Positions 16,937 through 25,016 of a stretch of 64,000 bases of DNA are shown here, piece after piece. The translations under genes were made by a program, and so were the position numbers. The stretch is from G963676095 sp963676095 (GTDB lineage: Bacteria > Bacteroidota > Bacteroidia > Bacteroidales > Prolixibacteraceae): the NCBI GenBank assembly GCA_963676095.1, contig OY781040.1, positions 3,906,001 to 3,970,000 of the forward strand, given 5' to 3'. Under the pieces are notes generated by a model. That model did no database searches. It saw only the letters and a program-made list of their open reading frames with translations, and had not been told where the DNA came from. Each line of letters begins with the position of its first letter. The stretch's first letter is position 1.

Positions 16937-17683
16937 CATGGCAATAACAGGGAAGACTTTTTGTTCGGGTTAAAACAAGAATACCAGGCATACCGGTTTT
17001 TTCAAAAACAAATTGATGCCTGTGACAAGCAAATTGACAGGTTCATAAAAGAAGAATTGCGAAAGTCACCCGAAAAGAACAAACTAAAAACCTTCGATAA
17101 ACCATACAAAAGACAAAACAAGAATGCCGTATCAATTAAAAATTTTAACCAGGTAGCATACCAATATTTTGGAGGAGTTGATTTGATGGCTATTGAAGGG
17201 TTAAGCCATGCAACAGTACTTTCCATAATGAGTGAAATCGGGCCCGATGGATTTATAAAGTTCGACACATCGAAACAATTTGTTTCCTGGGCAAGACTGG
17301 CGCCCAATAATAAAATCTCAGGCGGCAAAGTGCTTAGCAGCAAAATACCAAAAGGAAGCAACCGCCTGAAAATAGCCCTCAGGCAAGCAGCCAATGCAAT
17401 CGGGAACTTAAAAGACACTCATCTTTCCGACTTCTTTAAAAGGGTCGCATTCCGCAAAGGAAGGCAGGCAGCAGTAAGTGCCACAGCAAGAAAGATCGGG
17501 GTAATTATCTGGACGATGGTAACAAAACAAGTCCCCTATAATCCTCCCGAACAATACCTGTTCCTCGACCAGAAAAGAAAGATGGGAATAGCAAAAAGAA
17601 TTAAAAAACAAATCGCTAAATTTGACATAAAACCCGATGAAATTGGACTTGGTAACTCACTGAGCCCCAACTACAATTTTTAA
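16937..17683 (+). pseudogene. IS110-family transposase, C-terminal fragment
   Basis: About 248 residues starting HGNNREDFLFGLKQEYQAY. It includes the Transposase_20 domain with AIEGLSHATVLSIMSEIG, FVSWARLAPNNKISGGK and KIALRQAANAIGN. The N-terminal RuvC-like DEDD domain of IS110 elements is absent, so the protein cannot transpose. It is fused in frame behind a truncated membrane protein. Directly downstream comes AACGTTAGTC, also seen after the IS110 fragment at 28112-28941. Confidence 0.88.
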
Positions 17684-17736
17684 CGTTAGTCAGAATGCTA
17701 TGGCGACACTGCAACCATTAACAAATAATAAGAAAC

Positions 17737-18363
17737 ATGAGTTTTAACTTACAAGACTTACGACAAAAAGCTGAAAGACGACTGTTTAGTGAAATCAGAA
17801 AATCATCTGGAATGCCAAGGCCAACTGCTGAAAAATTGATTAATGAAAATAATAGACAAAGAATTTTTGACAGCAAAGATACAGACGTCAACGTTTATGA
17901 TATTTTTCTTTCGCATAGTGCAAAGGATGCTCAAATAATTCTTGGACTCTTAGATAAACTAAATAATCTTGGATATAGTGTTTATGTTGACTGGGTGGAT
18001 GACCCACAGCTTGACAGAAGTAATGTAACAAAGGCAACTGCAAACACACTGAGAACAAGAATGAATCAAAGCAAGTCATTGCTCTATGCTACAACAGAAC
18101 ACGCAAGCGGTTCAAAATGGATGCCATGGGAATTAGGTTATATGGATGGTGAAAAAGCCAGAGCTTCAATTCTTCCAATTTTTGAATCTGAGTCAAGTAG
18201 TAGTCATAGTTTCAAAGGACAAGAATATTTAGGTATTTACCCTTATTGCATTGAAGCAACTCAACAAAACACTGGCATAAACAAATTGTGGGTATGTGAA
18301 GCATCTGATATTTATGTAATGTTTGACGAATGGTTGTCTGGGAAGAAACCTTATAAACACTAA
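17737..18363 (+). CDS. thsB: TIR-domain protein, ThsB-like sensor of Thoeris
   Basis: 208 residues. After a 50-residue helical extension the TIR domain begins with YDIFLSHSAKD (54-64). GYSVYVDWVDDP follows, and SKWMPWELGYMDG (127-138) contains the usual catalytic Glu (E132). By family, TIR enzymes process NAD+ into a cyclic ADP-ribose-type signal upon phage infection. The gene lies 2 bp upstream of a clear ThsA, which such a signal activates. It is the first gene of a four-gene plus-strand cluster. The TIR here is of the STIR/classical type, not the DUF1863 type of the well-studied ThsB, which is instead represented by the fourth gene. Confidence 0.88.
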   Translation: MSFNLQDLRQKAERRLFSEIRKSSGMPRPTAEKLINENNRQRIFDSKDTDVNVYDIFLSHSAKDAQIILGLLDKLNNLGYSVYVDWVDDPQLDRSNVTKATANTLRTRMNQSKSLLYATTEHASGSKWMPWELGYMDGEKARASILPIFESESSSSHSFKGQEYLGIYPYCIEATQQNTGINKLWVCEASDIYVMFDEWLSGKKPYKH

Positions 18364-18365
18364 AA

Positions 18366-19811
18366 ATGGAAGCACAATTAAGTCGCTTTGTTGACACATT
18401 TACAAAGGCAATTAAAGAAAGTAACGCTGCGATTTTCGCAGGTGCTGGACTTTCTATTCCAGCAGGTTATGTGAATTGGAAAAATCTATTGAGAGATATC
18501 GCTGCTGAACTAAACCTTAACATTGACAAGGAGAATGACCTTATTGCGATAGCTCAATACCATTACAACGAAAAGGGGAACAACCGACACAAATTAAATC
18601 AATTGTTGATTGAGGAGTTTACTCAAGGAACAGCTGTAACGCCAAATCATAAGATTCTTGCTGCTCTTCCAATACAAACATACTGGACAACTAACTATGA
18701 CAAGCTCATAGAGAAAGCCATTGAGGAAGAAGGCAAAACACCTGATGTAAAAATCACACAAGAAAATTTATCGATTAACATACCGAGACGCGATGCAGTC
18801 GTTTACAAGATGCACGGTGATGTTTCTTTACCCGACCAAGCAATTTTAACCAAAGATGATTACGAAGGTTATAATGAGAAAAGACCTCTTTATACAACTG
18901 CGTTACAAGGCGATTTGGTTGCAAAAACATTTCTATTTGTTGGGTTCAGTTTTGATGACCCAAACCTTGAATATATACTTAGTCGAATAAGAATCTTGCT
19001 TGGTCAAAATCAAAGAGATCACTATTGTTTCTTCAAAAGAATAAGTCGCAAGGACTTCTCATCAGACGAAGATTTTCATTACGCTGAAATAAAAAATCAA
19101 CTAAAAATAAAAGACCTTAGGCGCTATTCAATCAATGCACTTTTGATTAACGAATATTCGGATATCACAGATGTGCTTTCAGCGATTCAGAAGAAAGTTT
19201 TGCGTTCAAATGTTTTTATTTCAGGTGCTGCAAAAATTTATGGTACAAGAACAGAAAGAGATGCATTGACTTTTGTTCATAAACTCAGTTACAACATTTC
19301 ATCTAAAGGTTATAAAATTGTTTCGGGTGTAGGTTATGGTATTGGTAGTGCAGTAATCAACGGAGCAACAGAATTTGTTTTCTCAACTAAATACAGACAT
19401 CTTGATAACGCACTTGTATTGAGACCTTTTCCGCAGGTTGTTACAGGAACAAAAAGTAAAGATGAAAGGAATAAGGAATATAGATACGAAATGATGAAAC
19501 ATGCAGGAATTGCACTCTTTATTTTCGGTAACAAAGACAATGGAAAAGGAGGTTGGAAAATCTCTAACGGGATGATTGAGGAGTTTGAGGTTGCTGTAGG
19601 GCAAAAAGTCATTCCTTTACCAGTTGGGGCAACTGGTTATGCATCAGAAGAACTTTGGAATAAAGTAATGGCTTCGCCATCACTTTATCATTATCCGAAC
19701 AATCCGGAATTGTTAGATGCACTAAAACAAATTGGCGACAAATCAAAAACAGAGGACGAGTTAATAACTCAAATTCTTAAAGCAATAAGTTTACTTCAAA
19801 ACAACTTCTAA
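18366..19811 (+). CDS. thsA: ThsA, SIR2-SLOG NADase effector of Thoeris
   Basis: 481 residues, close to the 476 of Bacillus cereus ThsA and colinear with it. SIR2 domain: AAIFAGAGLS (21-30), YWTTNYDKLIEKA with Asn110, VVYKMHGDV with His150 (the positions equivalent to the catalytic pair in ThsA), FLFVGFSFDDPNL. SLOG/STALD domain from about 282: VFISGAAKIYG, VSGVGYGIGSAVINGA, LRPFPQ. Known role: the SLOG domain binds the TIR-made cyclic nucleotide and the SIR2 domain then destroys NAD+, stopping phage growth by abortive infection. All key residues are present, so it should be active. Overlaps the next gene by 1 bp (TAATG). Confidence 0.95.
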   Translation: MEAQLSRFVDTFTKAIKESNAAIFAGAGLSIPAGYVNWKNLLRDIAAELNLNIDKENDLIAIAQYHYNEKGNNRHKLNQLLIEEFTQGTAVTPNHKILAALPIQTYWTTNYDKLIEKAIEEEGKTPDVKITQENLSINIPRRDAVVYKMHGDVSLPDQAILTKDDYEGYNEKRPLYTTALQGDLVAKTFLFVGFSFDDPNLEYILSRIRILLGQNQRDHYCFFKRISRKDFSSDEDFHYAEIKNQLKIKDLRRYSINALLINEYSDITDVLSAIQKKVLRSNVFISGAAKIYGTRTERDALTFVHKLSYNISSKGYKIVSGVGYGIGSAVINGATEFVFSTKYRHLDNALVLRPFPQVVTGTKSKDERNKEYRYEMMKHAGIALFIFGNKDNGKGGWKISNGMIEEFEVAVGQKVIPLPVGATGYASEELWNKVMASPSLYHYPNNPELLDALKQIGDKSKTEDELITQILKAISLLQNNF

Positions 19812-20422
19812 TGGACATAAATAGTGCTACTACATCAAATTGGACAATCGCTATAATAATATATTGCGCAATAGCTCTATTGTCATTTATTCCAGTAGTG
19901 GAAGCAATTCTTAAAAAAGTTAAGCTTCATCCTGGAGGTGATTCTTTTCAACAATCAAAGCATTTTTCAACGAATAATATTGAGCTTCTAAATCAGCATT
20001 ATTCAAGAATCTATGGAACTCTAATATTCTGGAAAAACAAAGCAGAATGGCATAAGAGATTTCATTATTATACACTTTGTTGGACAATTCCTGTATCTAT
20101 ATTAATTCCAATTATTACCCAATCCATTGACACATCTGTAGATTCAAAACTTTTCCTAACTATAATCTCAACTCATACTGCGTTATTATGGGGCTTCCAC
20201 CGTGCGCTGAAAGTGGAAAATAATTTCAAGGCTTTTAGAAATGGTGAATCTGAATTCTACGATTTATATAGAAGATTATTAGATAGACCCCAGAGTTTTG
20301 GTAAAACAGAAGAAGAACAAATTGAAAATTACTTTATTGAAGTAGAGAAAATAAGAAGAATTGTCAGGATGTCAGAAACTGATAATTTTCCAATCTTGGA
20401 AGACTCTAAACCAAAAACTTAA
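19811..20422 (+). CDS. SLATT-type two-transmembrane protein
   Basis: 203 residues with transmembrane segments at about 11-33 (WTIAIIIYCAIALLSFIPVV) and two more around 95-135 (YTLCWTIPVSILIPIIT; LFLTIISTHTALLWGF). The charged segments around them (NKAEWHKRFHYYTLCW) fit the SLATT superfamily (SLOG- or SMODS-associated 2TM effectors). SLATT proteins are predicted to form pores or damage membranes when activated by nucleotide-sensing partners. Starting on the ThsA stop codon, it is translationally coupled with ThsA. Canonical Thoeris has no such gene, so it may be an added effector or the start of a second module with the following TIR-like gene. Confidence 0.75.
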   Translation: MDINSATTSNWTIAIIIYCAIALLSFIPVVEAILKKVKLHPGGDSFQQSKHFSTNNIELLNQHYSRIYGTLIFWKNKAEWHKRFHYYTLCWTIPVSILIPIITQSIDTSVDSKLFLTIISTHTALLWGFHRALKVENNFKAFRNGESEFYDLYRRLLDRPQSFGKTEEEQIENYFIEVEKIRRIVRMSETDNFPILEDSKPKT

Positions 20423-20433
20423 TATTTAAAATT

Positions 20434-20811
20434 ATGGCAACAAAAAAGAAAGTATTCGTCAGCTTTGACTTTGACAATGATAAAATCATAAAAGATTTTC
20501 TCATCGGACAATCAAAAAATGTAGATTCTCCATTTGAAGTAACAGATGTTTCTTTAAAGGAAGCCGCACCAGAAAAGGATTGGGAGGAAAAAGCAAAAGC
20601 AAAAATCGGGTTAGCTGATATTGTAATTGTTATGGTCGGTCCAAAAACATATAAAGCTTCAGGTGTATTGAAAGAAGTGAAAATAGCAAATGATTTGAAA
20701 AAGAAAATTATTCAGATTATTGGCTATAAAGATGGTAATTATACCAGAGTTGAAGGCGCAGGTATATTGTATAGTTGGAATTGGGAGAACCTCAAAAAAT
20801 TATTGAATTAA
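20434..20811 (+). CDS. DUF1863 (MTH538 TIR-like) domain protein
   Basis: 125 residues, a single TIR-like domain: KKKVFVSFDFDND (4-16), SPFEVTDVSL, DIVIVMVGPKTYKASGV (63-79), KKKIIQIIGYKDG, ending in WNWENLKKLL. This is the same superfamily as the characterised ThsB of Thoeris but shorter. Multiple ThsB-like genes per locus are known and extend phage range, so it may be a second sensor for ThsA; alternatively it pairs with the SLATT protein 11 bp upstream. No transmembrane segment. The intron copy A begins 27 bp after its stop. Confidence 0.8.
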   Translation: MATKKKVFVSFDFDNDKIIKDFLIGQSKNVDSPFEVTDVSLKEAAPEKDWEEKAKAKIGLADIVIVMVGPKTYKASGVLKEVKIANDLKKKIIQIIGYKDGNYTRVEGAGILYSWNWENLKKLLN

Positions 20812-20846
20812 TTCTTGAAATAAAAGCACGAACGCACAATCGAATA

Positions 20847-21187
20847 GCCCGCCCTGTCAGCAAGTGCTGACAGGGAGAGGCTTTCACACCACTGTACGTA
20901 CGCGAGCTACGCTCCACCCCTTCGGCCAAAATGTCCACCGGACATTTTAACCTCGGGCACATATACAGCGGTTCATTAAGATGTGGGACAACTTTTCCGT
21001 AATATGTAAGCAACGCTTCGTAACCTCTTTTTCGCAATCGCTCCAAAGTAATGGTCGTTCTCAGAATCGGGCTTTGGGCAATTGCCCAACCCCCCATCAG
21101 GGAACGGCTCCATTGGTAAGCATGTTCCGGATCGACCCCCAGACGGATCAGGTTCTTCCGGGTCTTTGGGGTAATCCGTATCGTATA
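20847..21187 (-). pseudogene. Group II intron RT, C-terminal remnant (copy A)
   Basis: Readable as RKNLIRLGVDPEHAYQWS then RMGGWAIAQSPILRTTI, LRKRGYEALLTYYGKV and NEPLYMC, nearly identical to copy B. The natural stop is lost, as in copy B, by the palindrome AAATGTCCACCGGACATTT at 20928-20946. Confidence 0.85.
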
Positions 21188-21200
21188 GGAATGTGAGTCC

Positions 21201-21301
21201 GTTTCACCAACGTTTGGGATAGTGCCTCACTAATGCTTGTGAAGGGGGGCTCACTAACGTTCGGGAGGGTGTCTCACACGTGTTAGTGAGGGCGGCTCCT
21301 C
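21201..21301. repeat. 23-bp tandem array, family R1
   Basis: Units at 21201, 21224, 21247 (24 bp, one extra G) and 21271, ending GGCTCCTC. Same lead-in from the RT remnant as at 14497. Confidence 0.92.
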
Positions 21302-21325
21302 TAAATGGGAAAGGATGGATACGAC

Positions 21326-21521
21326 CGATGCTGTTCCCTTCGTAAAAAGATGCTGAAGATTTCGCGGAAAGATACCGGACTTTTCATAAAAAGATGGGGA
21401 AGATTTTATAAAAAGACCCTGAACTTTTCACCAAAAGATGGGGAAGATTTCCTCAAAAGCTGGCCGACTTTTAGTAAAAAGATACCTAAGATTTCCGGAA
21501 AAGATACTGAACTTTTTTCAT
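21326..21521. repeat. 22-bp tandem array, family R5 (AAAGATGGGGAAGATTT type)
   Basis: Eight units of exactly 22 bp start at 21346, 21368, 21390, 21412, 21434, 21456, 21478 and 21500. They alternate strictly between an AGATTT and an ACTTTT type, giving a 44-bp higher-order repeat. Each has CTTTT/AAAAG-type dyad symmetry across the unit joint. Nearly identical to 27868-28043. Confidence 0.93.
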
Positions 21522-21564
21522 CCTTCCGGTATAAGGGGAAAAGTATATTGATTAAAAAATTACT

Positions 21565-21674
21565 GTATAATTTTCAAAATAGTAGTGCATAATCCTGGAA
21601 ATTATAGTGCATAATTTTGGAAAGATTAACGCATAAACCTGGAGATATTAATGCATAATTTCGGAAAGATTCAC
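21565..21674. repeat. 22-bp tandem array, family R4
   Basis: Five exact 22-bp units start at 21565, 21587, 21609, 21631 and 21653, beginning GYATAA. Same family as 5364-5470 with diverged inner bases. Confidence 0.9.
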
Positions 21675-21677
21675 TTA

Positions 21678-22109
21678 TCAGTATTCCTGTTCCGGGGTGT
21701 CTTTATTTGGTAAAATAGGCAGTTCGCTCAACAAAATGTATTCCTGTGCTTTGAGTACCGCTTGCTGTGCATTGCGATTTGGCCGGAAACCATAGCTGTA
21801 ATCTTCAAATTCCATCTCGAATTTAGCGGCCAGAACCTGGTCTACGGCTTGTTGCAACAGGCGATCCGTTGCAGTGGGCACGCCTAATAAACGGAATTTT
21901 CCGTTGCTCTTGGGTATTTCCACCCCCAAAATGGGTTTGGGCAGGTACTTGCCGGTACGAATATCGGATTCCAGTCGCTCCCTGTTTTTGGTCAGGTGGG
22001 CATAGAGTTCCGTTACTGCCATACCATCGATGCCTGCCGAACCTTTATTCGACACAACCTGACGGTAAGCCCGCATTATATTCCTCCGGTTCAGTACCTG
22101 TTCAATCAT
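21678..22109 (-). pseudogene. Group II intron RT, N-terminal remnant (copy A)
   Basis: The first about 120 codons match copy B at 31191 (MIEQVLNRRNIMRAYRQV, GVPTATDRLLQQAVDQVL, YGFRPNRNAQQAVLKAQEYI). The frame then leaves homology after QEYI and ends in unrelated residues. No catalytic Asp residues remain. Confidence 0.9.
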
Positions 22110-22870
22110 CCTCTTTTCGTTTACTTTGTTTTACCCTGTCCCGCTTAAGCCAGGGCTGGCAATGCCTCCCTGTCGGATTTGGAACATCTTAATGTTCAGC
22201 CCTTCACTACCCTGTGAGTCCTCCGCGGTATCTGTTCGCGGCCCGTTGCCAATAGCTACTATGGCCTCTGCTGACTCCTTTGACTTAACCAAACACGTGA
22301 TTGTCAAGGTATCCCCTGGTAAGAGCTTTTCCCTTCATCCAATCCCTGCGACATCTACTGGAAAACGATTTTGGTATTCTTGGGACGTTACAATGGTGTG
22401 CTTGCTTATCCTCGTTTCACAGCCTCATATGCCACCGCTACGCTCTTCATGTCGTCAAATGTCCACCGGACATTTTTTTACGCTCCGCCCCCTTCAGTGC
22501 ATGGGTCGCTCCAAACCACCTTGCCACTTGCTAATGCTTCCGGGCGTTACCCCGGTGCATAAGGGACTTGCACCCTCTGGAAAAATACACCTGCTGAAAC
22601 TATGTTTATTGCTTTTTATTTGTATTTTTAAGCTTTTTCAATAGCTTTCAGCAGGTGCGCTCTGCTCATGCAGGGCGCACACACGCAGTATAGTTAATAA
22701 GGGTTTCAGTGGTTTTCGGGGCGTAGTAACCCGCTCCAAATTTTACTGTAACTTGATACGGAAGAAGCCCGCAATCCCTTACTAACCATACCGCCACCGT
22801 TACCAGCAGTTGTGACCCGAGAAGCGTCAGGTTGATTAGTAACAAAAGTATTAAACTAAGAGTGAAAAAT

Positions 22871-23278
22871 ATGAAAATAAAGATTCTACTTTCAATATTG
22901 ACTATTCTAACCTTTAGTAGTTGTTCCGAGATTAAAACAACTAATTCGACAGAGACTTATAAATTCTGGTCTGGAACAAACGCCCCCTCTGATTTAGAAT
23001 TATTAAACGGACAGTATTGGCAATCTTCACACTGGACTAGAGAATATATAATGTATTTAAAGTTTAAGCCGAGTGATAAATGGTGGAATGAATTTATACA
23101 ACAAAATCGGATTTCTACTGACAAAGGGGATTGGATAATGCCAGGTGATGCGCCGACTTGGTTTAAGCCATCTGAAAATTCAATTAGATTTGTTGGGAAC
23201 AGTGACTTTGACCAAGGTTCAAGATATTTTAAAGACACATTAACAGATGTTTGTTACATCTATGAAATTCAATTGTAA
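22871..23278 (+). CDS. Small lipoprotein of unknown function
   Basis: 135 residues from ATG 22871 (an earlier start at 22832 would precede the signal peptide and is less likely). Signal peptide MKIKILLSILTILTFSSC with lipobox TFSSC, so a lipid-anchored periplasmic or surface protein. The mature part is rich in aromatic residues (YWQSSHWTREYIMYLKF, KWWNEFIQQ), suggesting a compact beta fold, and ends in a short YIYEIQL. No family recognised. AT-rich, plus-strand single-gene cassette context between intron A and the ISAzo13-type element. Confidence 0.75.
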   Translation: MKIKILLSILTILTFSSCSEIKTTNSTETYKFWSGTNAPSDLELLNGQYWQSSHWTREYIMYLKFKPSDKWWNEFIQQNRISTDKGDWIMPGDAPTWFKPSENSIRFVGNSDFDQGSRYFKDTLTDVCYIYEIQL

Positions 23279-23308
23279 TCTATAACAATAGCAGAAATAG
23301 TAATTGCA

Positions 23309-23620
23309 TTGACTATTCACCTTATTTTACCTCTGATTGGACTTCTTTATTTTATCCGATTGAGAAAGAGAATGAAAAAGGAGGGAATTCAAAATGCTCC
23401 GATAATTGAGTTGTTTATGATTTTTGCAACATATGGAGGATTATTGCTTGTTGTTTTGACTGCTTTGATTTGGAAATGGTCTGGAATGGCATCACTGGGG
23501 ACTTTATATTTGATTCTTGCAGCACCAGTTGCAATGGGGATAATTGCATATCGACACAGGAAAACAAAAAGGGATACTAAATATCACAAATGGACTTTTT
23601 TGTTGGGAATTTTGTATTAG
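23309..23620 (+). CDS. Small integral membrane protein
   Basis: 103 residues with three predicted membrane segments: LILPLIGLLYFI (4-16), IELFMIFATYGGLLLVVLTALIW (33-55) and LGTLYLILAAPVAMGIIAY (63-81), with basic loops (RLRKRMKKEG; RHRKTKRDTKYHK). The only start near the frame is TTG at 23309; the codons upstream (ATA, ATT, GTA) stay open and would extend it only by a few residues. It follows the lipoprotein by 30 bp and may share its transcript. Function unknown. Confidence 0.65.
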   Translation: MTIHLILPLIGLLYFIRLRKRMKKEGIQNAPIIELFMIFATYGGLLLVVLTALIWKWSGMASLGTLYLILAAPVAMGIIAYRHRKTKRDTKYHKWTFLLGILY

Positions 23621-23691
23621 TGAAACTTTCAAAATAACTTACCCAAAACGATGATTGATATTTGTTTTGAACTTGAAGTGATAAGTCAGGG

Positions 23692-24976
23692 GTGGTTATT
23701 AACAACCCATTCTTGATAAAAATATACGATTTGGCTGATTTTGTATGTGTTAAGGATGTTACTTTACATTCTATGAAAGAAGAATTCCCGGAAAAGACCG
23801 TTATGCTGATGCAATTGCACTACAGCCGGTTATCAGAAAAAGACCGCAGGCAATATGCGGCATTGGAATCCCTGAAGCTGGGAAGGGGAGGTATTACCTA
23901 TATCAGTAAAGTTCTTGGGGTTGATCGGAAAACCATTCTGCAGGGAAGGAAGGAATTGACCGAAGAATCGGATGTTTTCATTCCCCCGGGGCGGCAACGC
24001 AAAACGGGCGGGGGCAGAAAAAAAAACTGAAACCAGACCTGAAATAAAAGAGTTGCTGATTGAATTGATCGAAAAGTATAAAGCGGGCAGTCCAACCCAA
24101 AGTGAGGTTTATTGGGTAGGTCTAAAGCCATATTCGATCGTCAAACTTTTCCGGGAACAACATCAGATTAAGATCAGCAATGGAATGGTAAAGCGCTTGC
24201 TTAAAGAATTGGGGTATGGTTATCGCAGGCAAACCAAACAATTGGCCTTAGGCAGCTATGCCAATCGAGACAGGCAGTTTCAAATTATTTGTACGTTGGT
24301 ACTGGCCATGAGTTTAAAAAGTCCCGTTCTGAGCATCGATTGCAAGAAAAAAGAACGGCTGGGTAATCTTTACCGCGATGGGAAATGCTTTTGCACCCAG
24401 GCTGTTAAAGTATATGACCATGATTATGAGTATTTAGCCCAAGGCAAAGTTATTCCACATGGGATTTATGATTTGCAGGCAAATAAAGGGTACATCTCTG
24501 TTGGGAGCAGCAGTGAAACAGCAGATTTTATCGTGGATAATTTACTTTGGTGGTGGTGGGAATATGGTATTAATCAGTATCCGGATGCTAAAAATATCCT
24601 GATTTTATGTGATGCAGGTGGGGCCAATTCTTACCGGCATCACATCTTTAAACACCGGCTCATGGAGTTTGCAACACAAACAGGCTTATCGGTTATTGTC
24701 TGTCATTATCCGCCTTATTGTTCCAAATGGAATCCGATCGAACATCGATTATTTAGCCATGTACACCGGGCGATGGAAGGCGTTGTTTTTTCAGATTATC
24801 AAACTGTTCAAAAGCTAATTGAACGAACTTCGACCAAAACAGGCCTTTGCGTGGTGGTTCGGTTAAACTTAAAAGAATACCCCCAAGGCATTAAGGTAGA
24901 CAAGGCAGATATAAACGAAAAACGAATCATACATCACCCGGATATTCCAGAACTAAACTACAGAATTTATGCATAG
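23692..24976 (+). CDS. ISAzo13-type transposase, split by frameshift at an A9 tract
   Basis: Two overlapping frames form one transposase. The first (23692-24030) holds the helical N-terminus and HTH (SKVLGVDRKTILQGRKEL). The second, in the +1 frame from the A-run 24018-24026 to 24976, holds the DDE domain: VLSIDCKKKERLGNLYRDG, LILCDAGGANSYR and PIEHRLFSHV, the D-D-E pattern of ISAzo13/Rhodopirellula-type transposases. Homology continues without gap across the nine-A tract. Either a mutation has broken it or transcriptional slippage on the tract makes the full protein, as in other IS. Element ends were not identified; it probably spans about 23.62-25.0 kb. Confidence 0.8.
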
Positions 24977-25016
24977 TTTTGAGGATATTATTTTTAACGT
25001 TTTACTAAGAATTAAT

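Larger units (their letters stand above)
20839..22680 (-). mobile_element. Group II intron copy A, gutted by tandem arrays
   Basis: Minus strand. Its 5' end GTGCGCC is the complement of 22674-22680, and its 3' end ATTCGAT the complement of 20839-20845. Both match copy B (30640-32662), and 22110-22680 aligns with its ribozyme domains. The central RT region including YADD is missing, replaced by three different arrays (21201-21674). It also carries two copies of a palindrome AAATGTCCACCGGACATTT (20928, 22457). Certainly unable to encode its protein. Confidence 0.85.

Noticed and set aside
16796..17683. A genuine fusion of a membrane anchor with a transposase domain
   Set aside because: The transposase part begins mid-domain and lacks its catalytic half; an accidental in-frame junction is simpler.
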